Assembly: GCA_000432835.1 (NCBI GenBank)
Contig: FR890371.1
Location: 1 to 64,000 of the forward strand
Source of the DNA: Clostridium sp. CAG:417
Lineage (GTDB): Bacteria; Bacillota_I; Bacilli_A; RF39; UBA660
Direction: 5' to 3'
Length of the DNA stretch: 64,000 nucleotides
The position numbers and the translations under genes were made by a program. This document shows, one piece after another, positions 1-6,553 of this stretch. Below the pieces are notes generated by a model. It was not told where the DNA came from. It saw nothing but the letters and a program-made list of their open reading frames with translations, and searched no databases. Each line of letters opens with the position of its first letter. Positions within the stretch are counted from its first letter, which is position 1.

Positions 1-1
1 C

Positions 2-34
2 AATGATAATGATAATGACAATGATAATGATAAT
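2..34 (+). repeat. AATGAT hexamer microsatellite (coding)
   Basis: About five and a half tandem copies of AATGAT, one with GAC for GAT, encode an (Asn-Asp)n linker. It may extend beyond the window edge. Hexamer copy number can change by slippage without breaking the frame. Confidence 0.85.
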
Positions 35-319
35 TTAAGTGTGTGTGATAAAAGCGCACGCACGAAAAATTTTAATTGTCATTTAGGAAGTGATTATAAA
101 TCGGAGTCATGTTTCTACTGCATGAAAAAACAAATATGTCCTAATAAAGAGTCCACGGAATTTAGATTAAACCACCGAAACGAAACTTTCGACGAGTGGA
201 ATAAAAGACACGAAGATTATCGGGAACAACTTATTGAGGACTTAAAGTCCAGGGGGAAGGATCCAGATATAGAGCTTATCGACTATGACTGGTTAAATGA
301 AGATAATGATATAGATTAG
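2..319 (+). CDS. C-terminal end of a phage early protein (5' end outside window)
   Basis: The reading frame is open to the left edge, so the gene starts before the window; the GTG at 41 is internal and has no ribosome binding site. The visible part opens with an Asn-Asp alternation encoded by a repeated AATGAT hexamer (2-34), then about 90 residues with a Cys cluster (one Cys, then C-x2-C, then another Cys) that could bind metal, and a very acidic end. The flexible ND linker followed by a small Cys-rich tail suggests a replication or DNA-binding protein, but no family is recognised. It ends 20 bases before the next gene. Confidence 0.6.
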   Translation, partial: NDNDNDNDNDNLSVCDKSARTKNFNCHLGSDYKSESCFYCMKKQICPNKESTEFRLNHRNETFDEWNKRHEDYREQLIEDLKSRGKDPDIELIDYDWLNEDNDID

Positions 320-339
320 AAAATGGAGGAATAATTATT

Positions 340-615
340 ATGAAAAATACTATAACAAAACAAGATATAGATAACATTTTAAAAGATACACTAATTAAAG
401 TTGAACAATACGGAGATAAAACAACAGTTTTAAAAGCTACGTTGCCTAATGACTTTGTAATTGTTGAAAGTTCTAGCTGCGTAGATCCTGCAAACTTCGA
501 TATGAAAATTGGAGAAGAAATATGTATGGACAAGCTAGTTAATAAAATTTGGGAGCTTGAAGGCTATAAGCTTCAATGTCAAACTAAGGAGGTAGCAGAA
601 AATGGAAATAACTAG
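340..615 (+). CDS. Phage hypothetical protein, 91 aa
   Basis: It starts at ATG 340 behind a GGAGGA site and overlaps the next gene by 14 bases, which suggests translational coupling. The protein is mixed alpha/beta with no membrane segment and no recognised motif; there is one Cys pair in the middle. It sits in the run of small prophage genes before the recombinase. Function unknown. Confidence 0.6.
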   Translation: MKNTITKQDIDNILKDTLIKVEQYGDKTTVLKATLPNDFVIVESSSCVDPANFDMKIGEEICMDKLVNKIWELEGYKLQCQTKEVAENGNN

Positions 616-856
616 CGTTAAAGTTAAAAAAATAAATGAAGAAAACTCTCGTTTAGTTGGAGCTGCTTCTGTAGTCGTTGATAAAGAATTTATTATCAAA
701 GATATTAAAATCATTAAAGGAGACGACCGTCTATTCCTAGCTATGCCTAGTCAAAAAATGCCAGACGGATCCTACGCAGATATAGCACACCCTCTTAATG
801 TTGAGTGCCGCAAAAAATTTGAAGATATTATTTTAGCAGAATATGATAAGTGCTAA
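602..856 (+). CDS. spoVG: SpoVG family protein encoded by prophage
   Basis: The 84-residue protein matches the SpoVG fold along its full length: an N-terminal strand beginning MEITSVKVKKI, a central VDKEFIIKDIKII stretch, then LFLAMPSQ, PDGSYADIAHP and a C-terminal helix, each with a counterpart in chromosomal SpoVG. SpoVG proteins are small site-specific nucleic-acid-binding regulators of sporulation, division and virulence genes in Firmicutes. A start AAGGAGG sits just before ATG 602. The gene lies among early phage genes, so it is probably a phage regulator or a host-mimicking one. Family identification is strong; its targets are not known. Confidence 0.88.
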   Translation: MEITSVKVKKINEENSRLVGAASVVVDKEFIIKDIKIIKGDDRLFLAMPSQKMPDGSYADIAHPLNVECRKKFEDIILAEYDKC

Positions 857-1388
857 TGAATTATGGAAGTCAATAGAATATGATACTCGTTATCAAGTAT
901 CAAACTATGGACGATTTAGAAAGAAAAACCCTAAAAATGGTTATAGATATTTAAAACCTTTTAGAAAACATAATCTATTTTTAGTAAAGATTAAAGATAA
1001 AGATTTTAACTGTGCTCGATTAGTTGCTAATGCTTTTATTAAGCAATTAGCTTCTAATGATAGAGTCTATCATAAAAATAAAATAGAATTTGATAATTAC
1101 TATAAAAATTTAGAAGTTGTATCTTTAAAAGAGCTTGGTAAACGAACTGGCTATATATCAAAATCTAAACGAGTTGTAGAAGTTAAAAACGGCGAGATTA
1201 TAAGAGACTGGCCTTCAAGTAGAAAAGCCGCTAAAGAATTATACATTTCTTATCAGACCGTTTCCGACTACTGCAATAATAAGGTGGAAAGCCCTATGTT
1301 TAATCTTATGTGGGAAGACGATTATTTTGACGAAGTATTAGAGCCGTTTAAATGGGAACATAAAAAAAGAAAGGAAAAAAAGAAATGA
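843..1388 (+). CDS. NUMOD4/HNH-type homing-endonuclease-like protein
   Basis: Residues 5-30 carry the NUMOD4 signature (W-K-x-I, then Y-x-VSN-x-GR-x-R). The middle (about 60-100) has an HNH_3-like pattern with LVA-x-AFI, a single His in YHKNK and DN...NLE. The C-terminal half has a NUMOD1-type DNA-binding motif (KRVVEV...W-x-S-x-KAA...). Such proteins are mobile intron-independent endonucleases common in phages of Firmicutes. The gene overlaps spoVG by 14 bases and ends with a Lys/Arg tail overlapping the next gene by 4 bases. Whether the HNH core is active cannot be judged by eye. Confidence 0.8.
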   Translation: MISANELWKSIEYDTRYQVSNYGRFRKKNPKNGYRYLKPFRKHNLFLVKIKDKDFNCARLVANAFIKQLASNDRVYHKNKIEFDNYYKNLEVVSLKELGKRTGYISKSKRVVEVKNGEIIRDWPSSRKAAKELYISYQTVSDYCNNKVESPMFNLMWEDDYFDEVLEPFKWEHKKRKEKKK

Positions 1389-1747
1389 AAACTAAAATCA
1401 AAAACACAATAAAAGACATCATTGATTATACGCTAACAAATGAATTTAAAGCTTTAGTAATGATTATGTTATTTATGTTCTTATGTGTTTCCCTATTCTG
1501 GGGTGCTATATGTACAGTAATGACTAATGACATTACAGAAGTTGCTACAGAGCAAAAAGAAGAAAACATAAAACTTCAAGCAGAATATGACAAGTTATCT
1601 CAAGAGTACGCTCGTATGAAAATGGCTTACGAGGAAACTTATGAACTATTTACTACTTGTCAAGAGTCTACATCTTGGTATGAACAATTTTATTATGACA
1701 ATGTAGATCCAACAACTGGAGAAATTGAGGGGGAATATTATGAGTAG
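1385..1747 (+). CDS. Small membrane protein with coiled coil
   Basis: One strong transmembrane segment (about residues 22-47), preceded by a basic N terminus and followed by a heptad-rich helix (about 50-90) and an acidic tail. It is probably a type II membrane protein of the phage. ATG 1385 overlaps the previous stop by 4 bases. No family recognised. Together with the next gene, also membrane-anchored and helical, it may form a pair. Confidence 0.6.
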   Translation: MKTKIKNTIKDIIDYTLTNEFKALVMIMLFMFLCVSLFWGAICTVMTNDITEVATEQKEENIKLQAEYDKLSQEYARMKMAYEETYELFTTCQESTSWYEQFYYDNVDPTTGEIEGEYYE

Positions 1748-2081
1748 TATTATTTGTTTATTATTAGGTTTAATATTAGGCTCTGGTTTATGTTATCTTG
1801 CCTTTAATCAAGTTTTAACTGCTAAAGACGATATTATAGAAGATTATAAAAAAGGTATAGAAATACATAACCAAATAGAATTAAAACTTATATATATAAA
1901 TCAGTCTACTAAAGACTATGTAAAACAACAACAAGATATTCTTAAAACTGTACCTATTAAGGTAAAAGAAATTACAGACGAAGCTAGCTTACAAGCTGGT
2001 AGATATATGGCTTTAAAAGATATAGAAAAAACTATTATTCAATTAGAAAAGAACTCCGAAAGCTTAGTAAATAAAAAATAA
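1740..2081 (+). CDS. Small membrane-anchored helical protein
   Basis: Start chosen at ATG 1740, five or six bases after a GGGGG ribosome binding site; the in-frame TTG at 1725 has none. The 113 residues open with a glycine-containing membrane segment (about 3-23), followed by a long predominantly helical region. It overlaps the preceding membrane protein by 8 bases. The layout (two adjacent single-pass proteins) recalls spanin-like pairs but the position in the early region makes that unlikely. Function unknown. Confidence 0.55.
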   Translation: MSSIICLLLGLILGSGLCYLAFNQVLTAKDDIIEDYKKGIEIHNQIELKLIYINQSTKDYVKQQQDILKTVPIKVKEITDEASLQAGRYMALKDIEKTIIQLEKNSESLVNKK

Positions 2082-2092
2082 GGAGTGATGTT

Positions 2093-2722
2093 ATGCCTAG
2101 AGTGTTTAGAAACAAGTTCGGTCGTAAAACTGTTAGACCTTTCAAAAAGCAAGACCTAAATAGTATGATCGTAATTTGTAAAAAAAATAAAAATGCAGCC
2201 GAAGAAGAAGAAAACAAAGAACAAGTTTATTTATGGGATCGTAACTATATGATACTACACCTAGGTAGAAATCTAGCTTTTCGTATAGAAGATCTATTAC
2301 AGTTGAAAACTGATAATTTTAAAAATGGAGGTATTTATACAAGAGAGTTCAAAACTGGTAAAGAACAAGCTTTTGAACTCCACCCTTCATTAAGAAAAGA
2401 TTTAGAAGATTATATAAATAGAAATAAGCTTGTTGAAGGAGAATATTTATTTAAAAGTCGTAAAGGTACTAATATACCTATTACACGTCAAAGAGCTTGG
2501 CAGATTATTAAAGAATTATCAGACGAAGTTAAAGTGTCTTATGTTGTAGGCTGCCACTCGTTACGTAAGTATTTTGCTAGAGAGTATTACGAACAGACTG
2601 GAGATCTAATCGGTTTAAAAGAAATGTTAAATCACTCTAGCGAAACAGTAACATTAAGGTATATATGTTGGGAAGAAGACGACAAAAACATCAAACGAAA
2701 AAACTTTTATTTAGGAGGTTAA
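2093..2722 (+). CDS. Minimal tyrosine recombinase/integrase (catalytic domain only)
   Basis: The 209-residue protein has all catalytic positions of the tyrosine recombinase family: Arg64 in AFRIEDLLQL, Lys90 in the beta-hairpin region, His155 and Arg158 in CHSLRK, His181 in LNHSS and the nucleophile Tyr190 in TLRYI. It lacks the usual N-terminal core-binding domain (full integrases are 350-400 residues). It lies within the early region, far from the right prophage end, so it could be a resolvase or decatenation enzyme and not the element's own integrase. An RBS AAGGAGTG precedes ATG 2093. Confidence 0.85.
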   Translation: MPRVFRNKFGRKTVRPFKKQDLNSMIVICKKNKNAAEEEENKEQVYLWDRNYMILHLGRNLAFRIEDLLQLKTDNFKNGGIYTREFKTGKEQAFELHPSLRKDLEDYINRNKLVEGEYLFKSRKGTNIPITRQRAWQIIKELSDEVKVSYVVGCHSLRKYFAREYYEQTGDLIGLKEMLNHSSETVTLRYICWEEDDKNIKRKNFYLGG

Positions 2723-2724
2723 TT

Positions 2725-3096
2725 ATGCAGAAAATAGATAACTTAAATAGTTACTTACAAGATATAGACGAAGATGCCTTAAATATAAGATATGATGTAT
2801 CAGAAAATAAAAATCATGCAGTTTTGATAATATTCCGCTATGAAAAGGATGTAATAAGAGTTTTATCTACTATCTATGATAAAGAAGCTAGACTAATATA
2901 TAATTTATTAAATGGTGCTCTACCTTCTATAGAAGATGTCGTTTATATGTTAGAAAAGTATTACTCTTTACAGGATATAGCTATTATTAGTGGCAAATTA
3001 AGAAAAACAGTATTATCTAAAGCTGGTAGTCGATTAACTGTAGATTATTTAGAAAATGGAACATTATTAAGAGGTACAACCAATGCAAGTAGTTAA
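2725..3096 (+). CDS. Phage hypothetical protein, 123 aa
   Basis: Start chosen at ATG 2725, which follows a perfect AGGAGG; the longer frame from 2665 would overlap the recombinase and has no such site. It is acidic at the N terminus with a beta-rich first half and a helical second half. No recognised family. It overlaps the next gene by 14 bases. Confidence 0.6.
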   Translation: MQKIDNLNSYLQDIDEDALNIRYDVSENKNHAVLIIFRYEKDVIRVLSTIYDKEARLIYNLLNGALPSIEDVVYMLEKYYSLQDIAIISGKLRKTVLSKAGSRLTVDYLENGTLLRGTTNASS

Positions 3097-3628
3097 TTTT
3101 AATCAAAAACAATGGCGTCAAGATTTTGCCGCATATGTTAAAGATAAGTTGGGCTGGTCCTCTGCTAGAGTAACAAAGTCAGAAGTTATCAAAAAAGGTT
3201 ATTATGATAATTCTTTGGGAGAACGTCTTTCCTCATTAAAAGAATTTAGAGTTATTAACGGAACCGGTGGTGAAGTTAGAATACAATACTATCACAACAA
3301 TATTGTTGGCGAAGATAGTATGATTTATACTGATCGTGATTTTGAATTAGTTTATAATTATTTAAAAGAAGCAGAAAAAGAGCCTTTATGGTTATTGATG
3401 AGTGATTTCTTTTATAAAAATAAATGTAACTCTGGTTTAATAAGTGAAGATAAAGACTACTACGCTTTTAGAAAAAGAAAAAAACTTTATAGAATCTATA
3501 GAAAAGACAACGATAAATTTAAGTTAGAAATTGAAGAAGTACATTTATTTGAGTATGTAGATTTAAAAATAATAGATAACTTAAATAGTATTGGAGAAGT
3601 AGAAAATACAATATTACAGTATTTTTAA
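3083..3628 (+). CDS. Phage hypothetical protein, NFNQKQW-motif paralogue A
   Basis: The N terminus (VNFNQKQWRQDFAAYVKDKL) is nearly identical to that of the gene at 4261, and similarity continues weakly through a GGxVxxxY stretch, so the two are paralogues. This copy is longer (181 aa) with a basic C-terminal region. It starts at ATG 3083 overlapping the previous gene by 14 bases, and is the last gene before a structured gap. Function unknown. Confidence 0.6.
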   Translation: MQVVNFNQKQWRQDFAAYVKDKLGWSSARVTKSEVIKKGYYDNSLGERLSSLKEFRVINGTGGEVRIQYYHNNIVGEDSMIYTDRDFELVYNYLKEAEKEPLWLLMSDFFYKNKCNSGLISEDKDYYAFRKRKKLYRIYRKDNDKFKLEIEEVHLFEYVDLKIIDNLNSIGEVENTILQYF

Positions 3629-3636
3629 AAAACAAA

Positions 3637-3672
3637 TATCAATTTTACATAATGAAAATATGTAAATTGATA
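3637..3672. promoter_or_regulatory. Imperfect inverted repeat, possible operator or hairpin
   Basis: A 15-base arm at 3637-3651 (TATCAATTTTACATA) is mirrored by a 14-base arm at 3659-3672 with one unpaired T. It opens the only sizeable gap (3629-3810) in the early gene run. Two weaker repeats follow (TTTCC 3686-3690 with GGGAAA 3698-3703; TATAAAA 3709-3715 with TTTTATA 3733-3739). It could be an operator, an RNA leader or a weak terminator; no U-run follows. Confidence 0.45.
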
Positions 3673-3810
3673 TAAAAAATATCAGTTTCCTGATGTCGGG
3701 AAAATGCTTATAAAATCTAGGTAAAACTACTCTTTTATAGGGTGGCTAGTGAATTTAACAGAATTATGTCATTTTGTAAAATTCAATATATAGGAAATGA
3801 GGTGCTGGAA

Positions 3811-4038
3811 ATGGCTAAATTAAAAGATAAAATAGTTGGTTATATTTCTCCTAAACAAAGAAAAATAAATACACTAGAAAATAAAGTCTCTACTCTTGAA
3901 GGAGTAATAAAAGACGAATTATATAATCTATTTATCGAAAAGCTGGGAGAACCAGCAGAAATGAAACGTCTAAAAAAAGACAATAAAAGATTAAGACAAC
4001 AAAATAAGTCTTTAAAAGAAATAATTAAAAATAGTTAA
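3811..4038 (+). CDS. Small coiled-coil phage protein, 75 aa
   Basis: Start chosen at ATG 3811, preceded by a GAGG/GGAA site; the frame can be read from 3742 but that segment has poor composition and no ribosome site. After a basic N terminus the protein is one long amphipathic helix with Leu heptads (about residues 20-72) and a Lys/Arg-rich second half. It may be a DNA-binding or scaffolding helper. No family recognised. Confidence 0.5.
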   Translation: MAKLKDKIVGYISPKQRKINTLENKVSTLEGVIKDELYNLFIEKLGEPAEMKRLKKDNKRLRQQNKSLKEIIKNS

Positions 4039-4058
4039 TTAAAAAGGTGGTGCTAGTT

Positions 4059-4268
4059 GTGAACTTAAAAGAAATGCAAAAATATGCTAATGCGTTATCT
4101 GAAATTAGAGTTAAATGTAATTGTAGTCATACTTTATATTTTCCAGCTTATGGTCCAGATGTGCAGATTTGTTCACATTGTGGCCATAAAGTCTATAGAA
4201 ATGATCGTATAAAATTTAAAGAAATATTATCTAAATGTATTAAAGTAAAGGAGGTACAAAATGGGTAA
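4059..4268 (+). CDS. Small zinc-ribbon protein, 69 aa
   Basis: Start set at GTG 4059, about nine bases after AAAGGTGG; earlier in-frame GTGs lie inside the ribosome site itself. A Cys pair (KCNC) and a CSHCGHK knuckle about 25 residues later form a zinc-ribbon. Proteins of this type occur widely in phage early regions as transcription or replication accessories. It overlaps the next gene by 8 bases. Confidence 0.55.
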   Translation: MNLKEMQKYANALSEIRVKCNCSHTLYFPAYGPDVQICSHCGHKVYRNDRIKFKEILSKCIKVKEVQNG

Positions 4269-4581
4269 AGCTTATAATAGCAAGTGGAAAGTTACACCAC
4301 TTACAGTTAATTTTAATCAAAAACAATGGAGACAAGACTTCGGAGCTTTTATTAGAAGTAAATTATTCTGGGACGGTACAACTTTAGTAACAAGATCTAA
4401 AGCAAAATCAAAAGGACCTAATTTAATTACTAAGGGAATAAGAACTTTCGAAGTATATAACGCCTACGGTGGTAGTGTTATAGTTGAATATCAAAACGAA
4501 AACGAAGTTTTATATACTACTCACGAAGATTTAATAAAACAATATTTTGAAGAAAGGAACATCAATATTTATGGAAAATAA
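4261..4581 (+). CDS. Phage hypothetical protein, NFNQKQW-motif paralogue B
   Basis: 106 residues. After a short basic leader the sequence VNFNQKQWRQDFGAFIRSKL repeats that of the gene at 3083, as does a later YGGSVIVEY stretch. It lacks the long C-terminal part of that paralogue. ATG 4261 follows AAAGGAGG. This indicates an internal duplication in the early region; function unknown. Confidence 0.6.
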   Translation: MGKAYNSKWKVTPLTVNFNQKQWRQDFGAFIRSKLFWDGTTLVTRSKAKSKGPNLITKGIRTFEVYNAYGGSVIVEYQNENEVLYTTHEDLIKQYFEERNINIYGK

Positions 4582-4771
4582 AAAAATGAATTGCTCTAAT
4601 TGTGGAGCCGTTATTGAAGATACATATTACAAATGTTTAGATAATTGTTTACAAGTTAATTTCTTTGATACAGAAGAAGAAAATTGCTTTTGTTCTGAGG
4701 AGTGCTTTTGTAAATATATGGAATTAGAACAGTTAGAAGTTAACGAAAAAAATGACGGAGAAGAAATTTAA
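4571..4771 (+). CDS. Small Cys-rich zinc-finger protein, 66 aa
   Basis: Start chosen at ATG 4571, ten bases after GAAAGGAA; the upstream in-frame TTG 4547 is unsupported. It contains CSNC, then CLDNC and a CFCSEECFC cluster, which resembles a treble-clef or zinc-ribbon pair. It overlaps its neighbours on both sides by 11 and 20 bases. Function unknown. Confidence 0.55.
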   Translation: MENKKMNCSNCGAVIEDTYYKCLDNCLQVNFFDTEEENCFCSEECFCKYMELEQLEVNEKNDGEEI

Positions 4772-4943
4772 AGATAAATGCGATTTATGTGGTAAATTTG
4801 ATATTTTAAAAGGCTATAATGGTAAATGCCTTTGTCCTAAATGTATCGAAAAAGGACCACAAGAAAATTGTTCTCCACTCCCTCGAAAAAACGAAAAACA
4901 GTTAAGTATATTTGATTTGGAGGTAATGTCTCGTGGAAATTGA
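4752..4943 (+). CDS. Small zinc-ribbon protein, 63 aa
   Basis: A CDLCGKF knuckle and a CLCPKC knuckle about 14 residues apart form a classical zinc ribbon. The start ATG 4752 lies inside the previous gene and has only a weak ribosome site, so it may depend on coupled translation. The C-terminal QLSIFDLE motif looks like a beta-clamp (DnaN) binding peptide of the Q-L-S-L/I-F type, which would place it at the replication fork; that reading is inference. Confidence 0.55.
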   Translation: MTEKKFKDKCDLCGKFDILKGYNGKCLCPKCIEKGPQENCSPLPRKNEKQLSIFDLEVMSRGN

Positions 4944-5256
4944 TACAGAAAAAGCAGAACAAGCAATAAAAGAATTATCAGACGTTTTTACAAAAGCATT
5001 TATGCCAGTTGCAGAAGCTGTAAAAAATATATCAACTGCACTTTGTCATACATTTATTGATACTTGGGAAAGCATTAAGGAAAAAATGCCCGACTTTGAA
5101 GAAATGAAAATTTCACGAAAGCGTTTTGTTAAACTTTTAATGAGTATTGGTTATCAAAGAAACGAAGCCAATAAAATTGCTTGGCGTTATCACGAAGAAA
5201 AAGGAAAATATACATTTTTAGATTTTATCATTGAAAGTAACAAGAAGGAGGTATAA
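4933..5256 (+). CDS. Phage helical protein, 107 aa
   Basis: It starts at GTG 4933 behind TTGGAGG. It is almost entirely helical; the first half is amphipathic (AEAVKNIS...), the second half ends with a small helix-turn-helix-like stretch around residues 60-90 (RFVKLLMSIGYQRNEANKIA). No confirmed family. It overlaps the previous gene by 11 bases. Confidence 0.55.
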   Translation: MEIDTEKAEQAIKELSDVFTKAFMPVAEAVKNISTALCHTFIDTWESIKEKMPDFEEMKISRKRFVKLLMSIGYQRNEANKIAWRYHEEKGKYTFLDFIIESNKKEV

Positions 5257-5259
5257 TCA

Positions 5260-5346
5260 ATGTGGCTTAGTATACTCATAGGAGCACTAATTGTATGTGC
5301 TGGTTTATATAGAATTGCCGAAGCAATAGAAAAAAATAAAAAGTAA
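5260..5346 (+). CDS. 28-residue membrane peptide
   Basis: ATG 5260 sits after a strong AAGGAGG and the frame runs to TAA at 5344. The product is one hydrophobic helix (WLSILIGALIVCAGLY) followed by a charged tail ending in Lys. The good ribosome site and tight packing between two real genes support translation. Small membrane peptides of this kind are common in phage early regions; role unknown. Confidence 0.55.
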   Translation: MWLSILIGALIVCAGLYRIAEAIEKNKK

Positions 5347-5365
5347 GAAAGGAAGGATCTAATTT

Positions 5366-5914
5366 ATGGCTGGAATTACAGACGAAGCCAACGGAGAAAA
5401 ATCACAAATAGACTTCAAAAAAATAACAAGATTTATCGTCGAAGAATTATCAAAGAGAAATTTATTACGTAAAGGAGCTACTACTTATCAAAATACGGAG
5501 TCTCTTTTATACAAGTATAACGATTTGAAAAAATCAGTTGAGGACCGTGAAGAAGAAATCGAAGAAATTAAAACAACTGGACTACGCGGAAAATCAAAGA
5601 GCATATTTAAAATACCAGAAGGAAGTCATAGCGATTATGACACTATCGAAGAAGATATAATAAATGGCTTAATATCTGACATCAAAAAGACACAGTTAAT
5701 TATTAACCGCATAGACAGAATATTAAAGAAATTTAAGTCCGATAAATATATCGACATAATTAAATTAAAATACTTTGAAAATAAAACGCAGCAAGATATA
5801 GCTGATTATTTCGAAAAAGATACTACTACAATATGGAGAAATAACAAGCGTTTAATCAATGAAATAAAGGTTTATCTATTCCCTAATGATGTTATTAAAG
5901 AACTTAACTATTGA
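5366..5914 (+). CDS. ArpU/RinA-like late transcription regulator (sigma region-4-like HTH)
   Basis: 182 residues with a coiled N-terminal part and, at about 125-170, a sigma-70 region-4-like helix-turn-helix (KLKYFENKTQQDIADYFEKD followed by TTTIWRNNKRLI). Proteins of this ArpU/RinA group sit immediately upstream of the terminase genes in many Firmicute siphophages and activate late transcription. The context fits exactly: the next element is the promoter at 5948-5976, then HNH, TerS and TerL. ATG 5366 follows GGAAGGA. Confidence in the group is good, in the exact family moderate. Confidence 0.78.
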   Translation: MAGITDEANGEKSQIDFKKITRFIVEELSKRNLLRKGATTYQNTESLLYKYNDLKKSVEDREEEIEEIKTTGLRGKSKSIFKIPEGSHSDYDTIEEDIINGLISDIKKTQLIINRIDRILKKFKSDKYIDIIKLKYFENKTQQDIADYFEKDTTTIWRNNKRLINEIKVYLFPNDVIKELNY

Positions 5915-5920
5915 CAAAAT

Positions 5921-5960
5921 GCAATAACCCACGCAATAATCCCGCAATTGACATAGCAAT
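5921..5960 (+). promoter_or_regulatory. Four phased GCAAT repeats over late promoter
   Basis: GCAAT occurs at 5921, 5933, 5944 and 5956, i.e. every 11-12 bases, about one DNA helical turn. The third copy overlaps the -35 box and the fourth lies in the spacer. Such phased direct repeats fit cooperative binding by an activator or repressor, most simply the product of the gene just upstream. Confidence 0.55.
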
Positions 5961-5976
5961 TTTTATATAATATAAT
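5948..5976 (+). promoter_or_regulatory. Consensus sigma-A late promoter
   Basis: TTGACA at 5948-5953 and TATAAT at 5971-5976 are both perfect and separated by 17 bases. It is the only strong promoter seen before the packaging and structural operon. Transcription would begin near 5983. Confidence 0.8.
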
Positions 5977-6004
5977 TGGTACAATGAAATTATTAGGAAT
6001 TGAG

Positions 6005-6035
6005 AAACACGTCTGTTTTATAGGCGTGTTTTTTT
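6005..6035 (+). terminator. Intrinsic terminator directly after the late promoter
   Basis: A 10-base-pair stem (6005-6014 with 6022-6031, one G-U pair, core ACACG/CGTGT) is followed by a run of T to 6035. It lies about 30 bases after the -10 box and before the first late gene, so a transcript of only about 50 nucleotides would result unless termination is overcome. Confidence 0.75.
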
Positions 6036-6057
6036 AGTGCTTATTTGAGGTGGTATT

Positions 6058-6387
6058 ATGGCTAAAGACTTTGCTAAAGAGTTCTATCGTTCTACTGCGT
6101 GGCGCAAGACTAGAGCTTATATATACAATAAGCAACACGGAATATGTGAACGTTGCCACGGCGAGTATGGACCTGGCGAAATAGTACACCATAAAATATA
6201 TCTAACTCCCTATAATATTCATAACCCAGCTATTGCACTGGGAGAGGACAACCTAGAGCTATTGTGTAGAGTATGCCATGCTATAGAGCATGAGTCAGAG
6301 CTGCCAACAGATAAGAGTCTTATGTTCGACGACGAAGGTAATCTAATAGAAAGGAGCGTTGATTATGATATTAACCGTCTATACTAA
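6058..6387 (+). CDS. Phage HNH endonuclease (packaging-associated)
   Basis: 109 residues with a textbook phage HNH core: C-E-R-C at about 31-34, the VHHK motif near 44-47, an Asn in GEDNLELLC, then C-x2-CH and a final His (beta-beta-alpha metal fold). HNH proteins of this kind lie next to terminase genes in HK97-like phages and assist TerL in cutting cos ends. The start ATG 6058 follows TTGAGGTGG. It overlaps the next small gene. Confidence 0.88.
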   Translation: MAKDFAKEFYRSTAWRKTRAYIYNKQHGICERCHGEYGPGEIVHHKIYLTPYNIHNPAIALGEDNLELLCRVCHAIEHESELPTDKSLMFDDEGNLIERSVDYDINRLY

Positions 6388-6553
6388 CTATCTCATTATG
6401 ACTTATGACATAGTCTTTAGTGGTACCAAAGAGGAGCTCGCTAAAGCACTAGACGAAGGACCAGTCTTTCTGAGTACAAAGGAAGGAGCGTCAGTCTTTG
6501 TTAATCCGATTAACGCTGCACTGATAGAAATAAAAGACTCCCCCCTTTCTTAA
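6365..6553 (+). CDS. Small phage protein, 62 aa
   Basis: Start chosen at ATG 6365, eight bases behind AAAGGAG; the in-frame TTG 6359 is too near the ribosome site. The product has a hydrophobic N terminus and a short beta-rich end (FLSTKEGASVFVN), reminiscent of small phage proteins between HNH and TerS genes. No function assigned. It overlaps the HNH gene by 23 bases. Confidence 0.55.
   Translation: MILTVYTNYLIMTYDIVFSGTKEELAKALDEGPVFLSTKEGASVFVNPINAALIEIKDSPLS

Noticed and set aside
41..319. Start of the first gene at GTG 41
   Set aside because: No ribosome site, and the frame is open to the left edge, so the gene is partial.
1740..2081. Spanin pair (Rz/Rz1) reading of the two early membrane genes
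   Set aside because: They lie far from the lysis genes, and the host is Gram-positive, where spanins are not used.
2725..3096. Longer start at 2665 for the 123-aa protein
   Set aside because: It would lie inside the recombinase gene; AGGAGG is placed for ATG 2725.
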